Below, in pieces: positions 21,786 to 30,973 of a stretch of 64,000 nucleotides of DNA. The notes below the pieces were generated by a model. The model had not been told where the DNA came from and searched no databases. It worked only from the letters and a program-made list of their open reading frames with translations. The translations under genes and the position numbers were made by a program. The DNA is from Jaenimonas drosophilae (Eukaryota; Euglenozoa; Kinetoplastea; Trypanosomatida; Trypanosomatidae), in contig JASAON010001602.1 in assembly GCA_030849065.1 (NCBI GenBank), positions 17,939 through 81,938 on the forward strand. Reading direction: 5' to 3'. Each line of letters starts with the position of its first letter. Position 1 is the stretch's first letter.

Positions 21786-24700
21786 ATGACGAGCTCCCTC
21801 GACGAAGGTCCCGCGACCAACCCCCTCACAGCGCGCAAGACCAGCGTCGTGGTGGAGCCTGTGCAAGCAGATCGCCCAAGCTCCAACCCGCTCTCTCGTG
21901 GCACAGTGGGTAGCACAGTGCCCGATGATGATGATGATGCGCATCACCGCGCCACTCCGGGCAATCCCCTCGGCCAGCCATCGCCAACCCCACGTTGCAA
22001 CGACCGCTCCTACTCTGAGGCAGATTCAGCCGAGGTGCCTCTCTTCACACCCATGGAGAGGCTGCGACGTTTGCTCTTCATCTTCTTCGTCGAGTGGAAG
22101 CTCTTCTACGCCGCTCTCCTTGCCATTTGCCTCATCATTAGTGTGCTGCTGCTCTGTGAATGTACGTATGAGTACATCACCGCCAAGAACGCCAACGACC
22201 GAGTCACCTTGTCGCTCGAAACGGCTCGTGCCACCTACGACACGGCGGCCATGTGCATGCAAACGCAGTCTGTGGCACCCGTTCCAGTTCCAGAGAGCCT
22301 TTCATCTCTCATGAGCGACATCAAGAAGCACCACAAGGATAAGAAGTCCGAGTACATCCCTCACTTGGAGGAGGCCATAGCGTATTTGGAGGAAGGTAAG
22401 TGCCAGCTCGCCGTCATATCCGTGAATAACCTCTTCTCCATCATTTCGGGCTCCGTTGATACGCAGAAGAGCATGCTCTTCATCAGCGACTTCATCTACG
22501 CCTTCAGCTCAGGTTGGACGCAGCTCGAGTCGCAAGGGTTGTTGCAAATGACGGAGAGCACCCCCGTGACCTCCTCACGCGCACTCACCGGCTCCAGCAC
22601 GAATCTGCTGTGCTCTAAGCTCATTCTGAACTACTTGATGCAGAACCCGTCCATGGAGCCGTTGCACGGTGTGCTGACCTGCTCCAGTGAGATAACCAAC
22701 ACCGTGGTGAATTACACCCCCGTCGTGATACCACAAGGTCAGAGCATCAACTCCATGAGCCTCTTCACCTCTTTCCTTTCCTATGACTGGATGGGCACCA
22801 CCACCTCCAACTTCAACGTTGGGCTCTATCTCCCACACTTCATTCTCAACGGGGCCACCATCATCATTTGCCTCGTTGGCCTCTTTGTTGTGCTCTACGT
22901 CACCCAGTTACAGCTACGATTTGATAAGAAACAACTCGTCGTGGATCGTGATTTTCTCGTGGCACACGAACGCAAAGGTGTGCAGCTCCAGCCAGACACC
23001 TTACGTTTGCTGGACTACTACTGCTGGAAAGTGGGCAGCTTAGAGAGCCCAGACCTGGATGAGCTCAGTCAGCTACTCGTGGACCCTGACAGCATTGCGC
23101 ACTTGGTGATTCAAAAGTACAACGCACAAGTGGCACAAGAGGCGGCACAGACGACGTCCGATCCGTTTGCACGTGCCCTGACCTCACACAGCAACAAGGA
23201 AGATGATGTGGGGAGCATGGCGAGCAGCGCGGGTGGGGAACAGCGCATCGCCTCGCGCACACAATCCAAGAATGATGAAATCACCGACGTACACCCGCTG
23301 CTTCTGCAGGTATCTCAACGCCAGAAAACCCTCCAGCACTACGCACGTGAGTTGGCCGAGCTACGTGACGCCACCCAGCTTCAGCTCTACATGCACCACA
23401 CCGCCCACCCCATTGCCCTTCTACGCCCCTTCGTGCCTGACCACATGATGGGTGTGGCCTCCTTCCAGCTGCCAGACATTGCTGGTCTTGGGCCCTCCGT
23501 GACGGCCAAACATGCGAGTTCGGTGCTGCAGGAGGGCCTTGTGGCCGGTCAGCCCGCTGCGCTCTTGTTTGTTTCATTTCGGCCCTTCAATCGTCCAGGT
23601 GCGGTGGGCACCGCGGCCCAGTTATACATGCGTCGTGCAGATGAAGCAGCGGCAGAGGCACTCGCCCTTGCTCGCCAACAGGGTGGTTGTTGTGGCGGGA
23701 AGGCGGAACAGTCTGTGGTGCCCAAGGGTGGTGCCCAACGCGAGGTGCTTCACGATGATAGTACAGATGTGGTGGTGATGGCCGATGACCGCAGCTCCGT
23801 GAGCATGGAGCGGCTGGATATCACCGCCTACAACAACTTGTGTGGCCGTTTGGTGGATGATGCACGTTTGCAGTCAGCTCTATGTGCAGGAACCGGGCCC
23901 AACCCACTGCACACGAAGGGATCGAGGGAGGCCGCACACGTGGTCGTGGAGGATGCGGCAAATGCGTTTGAACCCACCGACTACCCACTCTCTCCACTTG
24001 CTGCGGGGATTAACTTCTTGCTAGAGAGTGTGTGGCGATGGAGCTCAACATTTTGCGGAGAGGTGGTGCAGATGAGTAGTGATGGTGTCCTGATTAAGTT
24101 CCCCACAGATGGTTGTGGCAAGCTGGACCGAAACGGAGTGGCCGCGCGTTCTTCCATTCTTGGAACAGACCTGGATGAGGTGATGGATGTCGGGCCACAA
24201 CATGGCAAGACGGTTGAAGTGACGGTGCATGGCAAGACGTACCAGCTCTGTGCGGAGGAACGTGCGGCACGTACGGCCCTCTCCATCCACACCGCCCTTG
24301 AACGCTTTCTAGATTATAGCGAGAATCATCTTGTGCCACCAGAGTTGTTGCGCTGCCCGATGGTGGTGTTGTACGACGAAGGTTGTGTGGCTGGACGTCT
24401 TCGCTTTCACGTCTCGAAGCACTACTCACTCTTGTCGCGTCAGATTCCGTTGATGTTCCCACTGGAGCAGGTGTGGGAGGAGTACGGTGCCACGGTAATC
24501 ATCACCCAAGCCGTGCAGAGCCGCCTGGAGGGTATGTGCCTCTCTCGTCCCATTCACTACGTGGATGTGGAGGACCTCAACTGCTACTACGTACCACGAA
24601 GTGGTGCCGAAACAGAACGCTTGCAGCGACGCTCCGCTGCTGCCGCCGCCAATGCCTCACCACCGATTGAGGGAGAGGCAGCTCCAGACGCCGGACCAGT

Positions 24701-25298
24701 TTCACCCGTTGCCTATGAAAGCGATGATGTTGATGATGTTTCCGAGTTCCGCGCGAGCGGCACCATCTTTGATCTTCAGGGCATTCGCGATTTGGATGCC
24801 ACCTCGCAAGCCTATGGCATCTTCATGGATGAAGAGGCACGCACACGTGCTCGACGAGATCATTGGCGGCTGATTTGGTCGCGCTATGAAGAGATGATGT
24901 CGCACAAGGAACACAAGGACCTCCGCCTCGCCTACACACGGCTGATGCTGATGGAGGCCCGCTCCATGGATGTGAATATTGAATCTGTATCCACGCAACA
25001 ACAACAACAACAACAACAGGTTGGCGATGTATCCAAGAGTAGCTACGGTGCATCTGGTGGGGATTCATTCAGTACAGGTATTGGTGGCAAGCCAACGCCA
25101 CCCGCCGACATCATTGATATCACTCTCACGCCCGTGTTGCAGGATTGCTACCGAGAACTGCAATCGTACCGCCACATTTATGGTGTTCCGGGTGGGGAGG
25201 CCTATTCCTTCAAGAAGGTGCTCGATGATGTGGTGGTGATGCTGACGGCATTGGGCGAGGAGTGCACCGCGCTTGACATGACGGACAACGGGGTGTAA
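21786..25298 (+). CDS. Two-helix membrane receptor with degenerate class III cyclase-like cytosolic domain (paralogue B)
   Basis: An 1170-residue tandem paralogue of the gene at 16051, with the same plan. It has a disordered N-terminus with an Asp run, helix 1 at about 106-125 (ends LLLCECTYEY), an ectodomain of about 225 residues and helix 2 at about 352-374. The cytosolic part then has the shared HERKGVQLQPDTL block, the shared LYMHHTAHPIALLRPF block, and the cyclase-like elements ALLFVSFRPF, GGEVVQMSSDG and GRLRFHVSKHYSLLSRQIPL. The ectodomain is divergent from paralogue A, while blocks of the cytosolic part are about 97% identical at DNA level. A Gln run near residue 1076 comes from (CAA)n. 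It probably signals from the plasma membrane or flagellum; ligand and output are unknown. Confidence 0.86.
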   Translation: MTSSLDEGPATNPLTARKTSVVVEPVQADRPSSNPLSRGTVGSTVPDDDDDAHHRATPGNPLGQPSPTPRCNDRSYSEADSAEVPLFTPMERLRRLLFIFFVEWKLFYAALLAICLIISVLLLCECTYEYITAKNANDRVTLSLETARATYDTAAMCMQTQSVAPVPVPESLSSLMSDIKKHHKDKKSEYIPHLEEAIAYLEEGKCQLAVISVNNLFSIISGSVDTQKSMLFISDFIYAFSSGWTQLESQGLLQMTESTPVTSSRALTGSSTNLLCSKLILNYLMQNPSMEPLHGVLTCSSEITNTVVNYTPVVIPQGQSINSMSLFTSFLSYDWMGTTTSNFNVGLYLPHFILNGATIIICLVGLFVVLYVTQLQLRFDKKQLVVDRDFLVAHERKGVQLQPDTLRLLDYYCWKVGSLESPDLDELSQLLVDPDSIAHLVIQKYNAQVAQEAAQTTSDPFARALTSHSNKEDDVGSMASSAGGEQRIASRTQSKNDEITDVHPLLLQVSQRQKTLQHYARELAELRDATQLQLYMHHTAHPIALLRPFVPDHMMGVASFQLPDIAGLGPSVTAKHASSVLQEGLVAGQPAALLFVSFRPFNRPGAVGTAAQLYMRRADEAAAEALALARQQGGCCGGKAEQSVVPKGGAQREVLHDDSTDVVVMADDRSSVSMERLDITAYNNLCGRLVDDARLQSALCAGTGPNPLHTKGSREAAHVVVEDAANAFEPTDYPLSPLAAGINFLLESVWRWSSTFCGEVVQMSSDGVLIKFPTDGCGKLDRNGVAARSSILGTDLDEVMDVGPQHGKTVEVTVHGKTYQLCAEERAARTALSIHTALERFLDYSENHLVPPELLRCPMVVLYDEGCVAGRLRFHVSKHYSLLSRQIPLMFPLEQVWEEYGATVIITQAVQSRLEGMCLSRPIHYVDVEDLNCYYVPRSGAETERLQRRSAAAAANASPPIEGEAAPDAGPVSPVAYESDDVDDVSEFRASGTIFDLQGIRDLDATSQAYGIFMDEEARTRARRDHWRLIWSRYEEMMSHKEHKDLRLAYTRLMLMEARSMDVNIESVSTQQQQQQQQVGDVSKSSYGASGGDSFSTGIGGKPTPPADIIDITLTPVLQDCYRELQSYRHIYGVPGGEAYSFKKVLDDVVVMLTALGEECTALDMTDNGV

Positions 25299-25997
25299 AA
25301 GAGATTTGCTGCACTCGTGGATGTTGCTGCGGTTATTGTTGTTGTTGTTGGATTTTTCTACGTCAGATGTTCCAGGTATCAGGTGTATGTGTGCCAGTGG
25401 AGAGTATGTAGCTCGCAAAGTTAGTGATTGGTTCTCTATATGCGCACTCGGTTATTCTCCCTTCCCCCTTTTCTGTCATTGCTGCTGCTGTGGTACTGCA
25501 CGCTGTTGTTGTTGTTGTTGTGGTTGTTAGGGTTGGTGCGCACACCGCTGTCGTGCCCGATGTTGTGGCACCTTTCTCCTTTCAATCACAAAGTAAGAGA
25601 GTGCGTGGGTTTAGCTGCTCATGGTGATGTATCTACACACACACACACATTCGTAACATCTTGTCTGAGGACTTGATGCTTCTTGTTGTTTTCTCGTTTG
25701 CGTATTGTGTCTTGAATGTTGGTTGATTTGTTGGTGGTGTGGTGAAGCGAAATGGAGCTGGAGAGGAAAGGCATGGATGATTGGTGGCGTGTGCGGCACC
25801 CTCCTTCATCTTCACGTCGTGGCACAAATCATCTCCAGGTCTCCTGTTGCCCACACCCTTCGCTCTCCGTGGAGGAGCACATAAATTCCTTCACTTGATC
25901 ATGTACGACGTGATGCGTGTGTTATGCGCCGACTTCCGTGCCACAAGGTTTGTGGGGGTAGTGGCGTAGTTGTGTGTGTGTGTGTGTCTGTTGTCAG

Positions 25998-25998
<1 letters not shown>

Positions 25999-26034
<36 letters not shown>

Positions 26035-26038
26035 CACA
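25999..26038. repeat. (CA)n microsatellite
   Basis: About 40 bases of CA with one interruption (CG). Confidence 0.88.
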
Positions 26039-26660
26039 TTGCCAAGTACAACACCTCCCCCATCCACACACCATTCTGCGGAGGAGAGAGAGAGAGAGAG
26101 AGAGCTCATCAATGTGTTTTGTGCGGCATTCACCAACAAATGATGGAGCTGATGCCCATCATGGTTCGCGGTGCGTGCCTCTACTCCTCCCAGACATCGG
26201 AACTTGTTTGTTGCAGGCAACTGATTTTTTTTTTCATCCTTGGCGTGCTACTATGGAATACGAAACCCTCCAGAGATCCTCAACACACTCACGCACACAC
26301 GCGAGTATCTTCTACTCCCTTCATCACCCCAACGACACTCCTGTCTGTGATGAAGGCCATCATCATCATCATCATCAACTACATTGTTGTTGATGATATA
26401 TACATCATGGCATCGAAGATACACTTCACCGTCTTTTTGGTCATTCTGTTTATTTTTCCTTCTGTGGTACCACGGTGGAACCACCGCATCCTTCAACAAC
26501 ACAACCATGCGTGAGCGGGGGGTACGCCACAACACCTCATGGATGACGATGCCAGAGCGTTGCGTGCTCATGATGTGCGCTGAGATCAACTTCCTCTCCT
26601 CCTCCATTTTTGCTTCTTGTGTTGTGATTAGCCATGCATCGTGTCTGTCTCGTCGAGGAT

Positions 26661-26834
26661 CATCCGCCACTTCATCTCATCCATTAAGGGCTTGCACCCT
26701 GCTACACGCACTGCTTCGTGTAGGTACTCCGTCATGGAGCAAACACCTACGCGAGGTACACCAAAGGTGAGTGTAGCATGGCACTCCCATTGCCAGCACG
26801 CCTGAGTCAGGTGAGAGAGATTCATTCATCAACG
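26661..26834. repeat. Direct repeat, copy 1 (possible non-coding RNA unit)
   Basis: A 174-bp unit starting CATCCGCCACTTCATCTC and ending ATTCATCAACG. It is a non-microsatellite, mixed-composition sequence that recurs 263 bp downstream with six substitutions, all transitions, and one 4-bp indel. The reverse strand is open in one frame but every substitution there that I checked changes an amino acid, so a protein is unlikely. Confidence 0.85.
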
Positions 26835-26923
26835 CTGAGACCCATCAATGATGATGTACGCGTTCTTCATGAACGCCATCATCGCTATTCTTTCTGCTTG
26901 AGGGGGCTATTAGTGCCATCCTT

Positions 26924-27093
26924 CATCTGCCACTTCATCTCATCCATTAAGGGCTTGCACCCTGCTACACGCACTGCTTCGTGTGGGTGCTCCGTCATGG
27001 AGCAAACACCTACGTGAGGTACACCAAAAGTGAGTGTAGCATGGCACTTCCATTGCCAGCACGCCTGAGTCAGGTGAGAGAGATTCATCAACG
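26924..27093. repeat. Direct repeat, copy 2 (possible non-coding RNA unit)
   Basis: A 170-bp second copy starting CATCTGCCACTTCATCTC. The 89 bp between the copies (26835-26923) contains TGATGA-like and CTGA-like words that resemble C/D snoRNA boxes but are too short to prove anything in this ATG-rich DNA. Confidence 0.85.
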
Positions 27094-27360
27094 GTCTGCA
27101 TTCATCATCGCAGTTTTTTCTTCACACGTGTTTGGCGCTGCCATCACCACCTCTACACCACATCTCAACATTGCACCCTGATGATCCATCGTCATTGTAC
27201 CCACCTCCATAACATTTGTTTTGTGTGTTGCGTGTGTTGAGGCATGTGCGATCTATCTCTGCAACAATACCCTCTCTCTTCTTCTTCTTCTTGATGTATC
27301 TGTGCAGCTGCACCGAGACGACGTTTGTGTAGCATATCCGTGTGGAGCACGTCAATACAG

Positions 27361-27383
27361 ACACACACACACACACACACACA
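27361..27383. repeat. (AC)n microsatellite
   Basis: About eleven AC units upstream of the B-box/MATH gene's splice acceptor. Confidence 0.85.
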
Positions 27384-27428
27384 AACACACGCAAGGAACA
27401 CCTACATTGGTGTTTGTGGCGTGTGCTT

Positions 27429-27451
27429 CATCAATTTCTTCTTCTTCTTAG
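27429..27451 (+). promoter_or_regulatory. Predicted trans-splice acceptor for the B-box/MATH gene
   Basis: TTTCTTCTTCTTCTTAG, AG at 27450-27451. The leader to the ATG at 27546 ends in ACC/AAC repeats and contains no ATG. Confidence 0.65.
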
Positions 27452-27545
27452 ATCTACATCATCTTCACGTACCTCGACCTGCCTCATTTAGATTAGAGTG
27501 CGTGAGCTCACACACGCACACAACAACACCACCAACAACAACAAC

Positions 27546-30500
27546 ATGAGCATCATCTGCGTCGTCTATGTAGATGAGAGCCGTGAGGCAGTCGAGCTGC
27601 CCCCACGCCCTCTGACACAGGACGTGGATGCTTTGCGTGTGTGGCTTGAAGAGCAGCTTTCTCTGCGCGCTTCACTCATCAGTTATTGGAGCTATGCGCA
27701 ACAACGCTACGACCTTCTGACGGAGATGCACCAAGTACAGCAAACCGAAGCAGAAGTGTTGTTGCCACGTGAGGGAAGTAGCTCATCCTACCACAATGAT
27801 GATGATGCACCACGTACCTATCGTGTTCAGTTGTGGGTAGAAACGGTGGTGTTGTCGCTGGCACGGGTGAGCCGTGCGCGGGATGCGGATGAGATGTCGG
27901 AGCTCAGCCACCTCGTGGCACATCCACGCGCAGGTGTTGGTTATGAGCTCGTCGAGGCCATCCGCATCACGCATCCATCCGCCGCACGCAACTTTGATGC
28001 CGCACGTGCACGCCGCCCCGCCACCACCAATGCAAGAGAGCAGAGTGGTGCAACAACATCATCATCATCATCACCCGTGGAGCTCCTCTTCTACACCAAC
28101 AACGCCTGGTCATTGACGGAGGTGCTGCAATCTGGCTTTTGCTGCGACCTTGCGCCGTCGCCGCCGCTGGCAAAAGAGGCCATTGACGACGGCGGTGCGT
28201 GGATGGATGAGCTACCACCCGCGAAGGCATCATCCAACATTCACAACACACGTGAACATCCATTTGTGTTTTCATCGCAGTTGGATGCCGTACGGGCATC
28301 ATCATCCACCACCTCTCCGGATGATGAGTTGTGGGCGTTGCTGTGCGAGGTGTACCGCGGAAACGTGTGGGAGGCGAGTACGCCACTCCTCCACGCATCT
28401 GCCGATGATGTGAAGATGCCAGACGGCTTTGACTGTGCCCGTTTTCGGCGTGGAGGTGGTGTGGAGCTGATGGTGCAACACAGCCATCAGGCCTTGGCAC
28501 GGTATGTGCTTCGTATACGTAGATGCTCAACGGCAAACGCAGCGGTGCGTGCTATGGGTGGTGGTGGTGGTGGTGGACGAGCATCATCCTCTTCCACGCC
28601 ACATCACCAACAACAACAACGTGTGCGTTCCTCACCGCCCAAGGTACGTACAGCCAGTGGAGAGCGTCATGTGGAGCCAACCATCAAGGCACCTCTGCCT
28701 CCTCCATCGCCATCACCATCACCGAGCCACTCGCGCAGCATCTCGCCACCATCGAAGTCAGCGACGCCAACGCCAACACGTCCGAGCCCCCCACGACGTC
28801 CTCCACCAACACGCGCACCATCATCATCAACCATTGCCAACAACAACAACAACAACAACAACCGACGAGGAGGTACGAGCAACAACAACAACACCACGCC
28901 TCCACGTGTACCACCCAACCGTTCCTCCACCCCTCCCGCAACACGTGCGGGTGCTGTTGTGGTGGCTTCTGATGATGTGGCACATCATCGCCCGACACCA
29001 TCATCATCATCATCCTGTGCTGCTGGTCGGTGTGCCACACATCCGCAACAACTTCTTGCCTTGTTCTGCAAAGATTGTGCGGCCCTCGCCTGCCCCTTGT
29101 GCGTCACGCTGGGCAACGGGCATAAGGATCATGTGCTGGAGGCGGTTGAGGTGCAAGCGGCACGACTTCGTCTTCAGGCGCAGAAGTGGATGGATGAGAT
29201 GGAGCTGGAGGAGCGCACCACACGAGAGGCGATGGAGCTACTGCGTGCCGAACAAGATCTTGCGCATCAACGTGCCACACAAGGCATCATGAAGGTGCGT
29301 AAGTTGTTTGGGGAGCTACATCATGTACTTCAACGTGGTGAGGATCGCTTGTGCGCATCGCTCTTTGGCGATCGCGCGGATGAGCTGGAACGCTACGCCG
29401 CGGAGTTGTCAGTCGCGCAAACACAAATCTGCCGAGCCCGTGAGGCCATCCAACAAGAGCTGGTGCGTGCCAGACCAAACGTGCAAGCTGTTGGTGGTGT
29501 TGGCGCGGCAACGAACGTGATGAGTGAGGCCTTCACCACAGAAGGTGCCTTGATGCTCGTCAACGCCGTGATGGAGGTGATGCACCTTCATGGTGAGGAG
29601 GCCAAACATGATGATGGTCGTGGTGTGGAGCTGCCCACCAAACGTAGCGCTGTGCTGGAAGGAGCTCAACGTCGCGTTGACGAGCTACGTCTTGCCGCTG
29701 ATCGCAGTGAGCGTGTGCTGCACAATCTTCCATTGCAGGCGGTGCGCCAACGTCTCGAGGCGCTCGGGGATGGCGGAGATGGCGGGGGCCATCCAAACTT
29801 TCGTGTTTCGCATGATGGCCAACCTCCACCACCTCCTCTTCTTCATGCAACATCATCACGACGTGGAAGCACCACTCCCGCACGGTCACCGCCACGCACA
29901 CGTAGGCTCTTGGCATCGTCGATGAGCGCGCGTGATGATGCCGAGGCACCGGCGTTGATGGAGCGATGTTTGTTGGATTTACAACGTGGCCACATTTGGG
30001 CCATTCAGAACGCATCGCACTACTTCCACGCGGGACAACCTCTCGCCGTGTGCAGCACACCATTTTGGCTGCTGGGTGCGGAGTGGGAGCTACGCATTGC
30101 GCCACTACTTCCCGTGCCAGTGAAAACCAATCACAACAACATCAACACAGCAACAACACGTGGAAACGTTGGTGCGGAACCACATTCACCACTGCCTCTT
30201 TCAGCCGTCACCACAGCCAACAACAACAATAACAACGTACTCGCCCGCACATCCGGTTCATGTGGTGTGGTGGCCAACAACACCCGTGATGATGATGGTG
30301 ATGATGAGCATCAGTGGATGGGCCTCTTCTTGTGCCCGTGTAGGCATCGTCTTCGGATGGATTTTCGCGTGATTGCATTTTCAGAAGTATCGTGGACGGA
30401 GTGGCGGGTGACGGGTTGGAAGGAAACGTACGCGGGAAAAGGTTGGGGCTTGCACAACTTCTTGCGTCGGCGTGAGTTGATGCGCTCGGATAAGTTGGCA

Positions 30501-30551
30501 CGTGGCAACGTGGTGAAGATCTGCATCGCACCGATTAGCGATGTGTATTAG
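27546..30551 (+). CDS. B-box / coiled-coil / MATH protein, TRIM37-like without a visible RING
   Basis: A 1001-residue protein from the ATG at 27546. The first 60 residues form a compact hydrophobic domain I do not recognise. Residues 330-480 are disordered Pro/Ser/Asn/Thr with microsatellite-encoded runs. A B-box type 2 zinc finger at 496-529 has the spacing CxxH-x8-CxxC-x4-CxxC-x6-HxxH. It is followed by a long coiled coil (about 535-670) rich in Glu, Arg, Ala and Gln. After another linker, the C-terminal 190 residues resemble a MATH domain: HIWAIQNAS near the start, PFWLLGAEWELRIAP, and GWGLHNFLRRREL near the end. In animals B-box, coiled coil and MATH occur together in TRIM37, a RING E3 ubiquitin ligase. 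No RING cysteine pattern is seen here, so ligase activity cannot be assumed. Confidence 0.85.
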   Translation: MSIICVVYVDESREAVELPPRPLTQDVDALRVWLEEQLSLRASLISYWSYAQQRYDLLTEMHQVQQTEAEVLLPREGSSSSYHNDDDAPRTYRVQLWVETVVLSLARVSRARDADEMSELSHLVAHPRAGVGYELVEAIRITHPSAARNFDAARARRPATTNAREQSGATTSSSSSPVELLFYTNNAWSLTEVLQSGFCCDLAPSPPLAKEAIDDGGAWMDELPPAKASSNIHNTREHPFVFSSQLDAVRASSSTTSPDDELWALLCEVYRGNVWEASTPLLHASADDVKMPDGFDCARFRRGGGVELMVQHSHQALARYVLRIRRCSTANAAVRAMGGGGGGGRASSSSTPHHQQQQRVRSSPPKVRTASGERHVEPTIKAPLPPPSPSPSPSHSRSISPPSKSATPTPTRPSPPRRPPPTRAPSSSTIANNNNNNNNRRGGTSNNNNTTPPRVPPNRSSTPPATRAGAVVVASDDVAHHRPTPSSSSSCAAGRCATHPQQLLALFCKDCAALACPLCVTLGNGHKDHVLEAVEVQAARLRLQAQKWMDEMELEERTTREAMELLRAEQDLAHQRATQGIMKVRKLFGELHHVLQRGEDRLCASLFGDRADELERYAAELSVAQTQICRAREAIQQELVRARPNVQAVGGVGAATNVMSEAFTTEGALMLVNAVMEVMHLHGEEAKHDDGRGVELPTKRSAVLEGAQRRVDELRLAADRSERVLHNLPLQAVRQRLEALGDGGDGGGHPNFRVSHDGQPPPPPLLHATSSRRGSTTPARSPPRTRRLLASSMSARDDAEAPALMERCLLDLQRGHIWAIQNASHYFHAGQPLAVCSTPFWLLGAEWELRIAPLLPVPVKTNHNNINTATTRGNVGAEPHSPLPLSAVTTANNNNNNVLARTSGSCGVVANNTRDDDGDDEHQWMGLFLCPCRHRLRMDFRVIAFSEVSWTEWRVTGWKETYAGKGWGLHNFLRRRELMRSDKLARGNVVKICIAPISDVY

Positions 30552-30907
30552 GGTTGGTGGGATCTGGATGATGAGCTGCATGACGATCGTCAAGATGAAC
30601 ACCAACATCACGCATCATCATCATCAACGACAACAAACCCGTCTGCATCATGATCCATGGTCGTACTTCATGAGTACGTGTGGGATTCCTCACCCTTCTT
30701 CATGTGTGCTCCTTCTTCATCATCTTTGTTGTTGTTGTTGTTGTTTCGTAGCTCCTCCTCTTCTTGGGTGTGCTGACACGCAGCGTAGGAGCACCTCTCT
30801 CACGGACGTGGGGCGCTAACACCGCCCACAACTTCTTCATCTTCATCAACCACATACGTACAACACAGACAACCTATACGCATATTCATTCATCCTACAC
30901 ACACACA

Positions 30908-30958
<51 letters not shown>

Positions 30959-30973
30959 ATCAAATACGCAAAC
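30552..30973. other. Intergenic spacer and 5' leader
   Basis: Contains ATC repeats, a GTT tract ending in TCGTAG with AG at 30750-30751 (the predicted splice acceptor of the next gene) and a long (AC)n run in the presumed leader. The upstream open frame of the lipase here is read as leader because it lacks an ATG. Confidence 0.65.
30898..30957. repeat. (AC)n microsatellite in a 5' leader
   Basis: About 60 bases of AC repeats with small interruptions, ending 17 bases before the lipase ATG. Confidence 0.9.

Larger units (their letters stand above)
25299..27428. other. Intergenic region with direct repeats
   Basis: About 2.1 kb. It holds GTT repeats (25335-25352, 25503-25523), a long (CA)n tract, an (AG)n run at 26082-26103, (ATC)n at 26360-26377 and two 96% identical 170-bp direct repeats. 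No protein gene is supported on either strand. Confidence 0.6.

Noticed and set aside
25924..26514. 196-codon + frame with CA-repeat encoded Thr-His
   Set aside because: Most of the frame is microsatellite translation.
26628..26825. Antisense protein from the direct repeats
   Set aside because: Differences between copies change residues (such as Arg to His, Tyr to His, Leu to Pro), which is not expected for a conserved protein.
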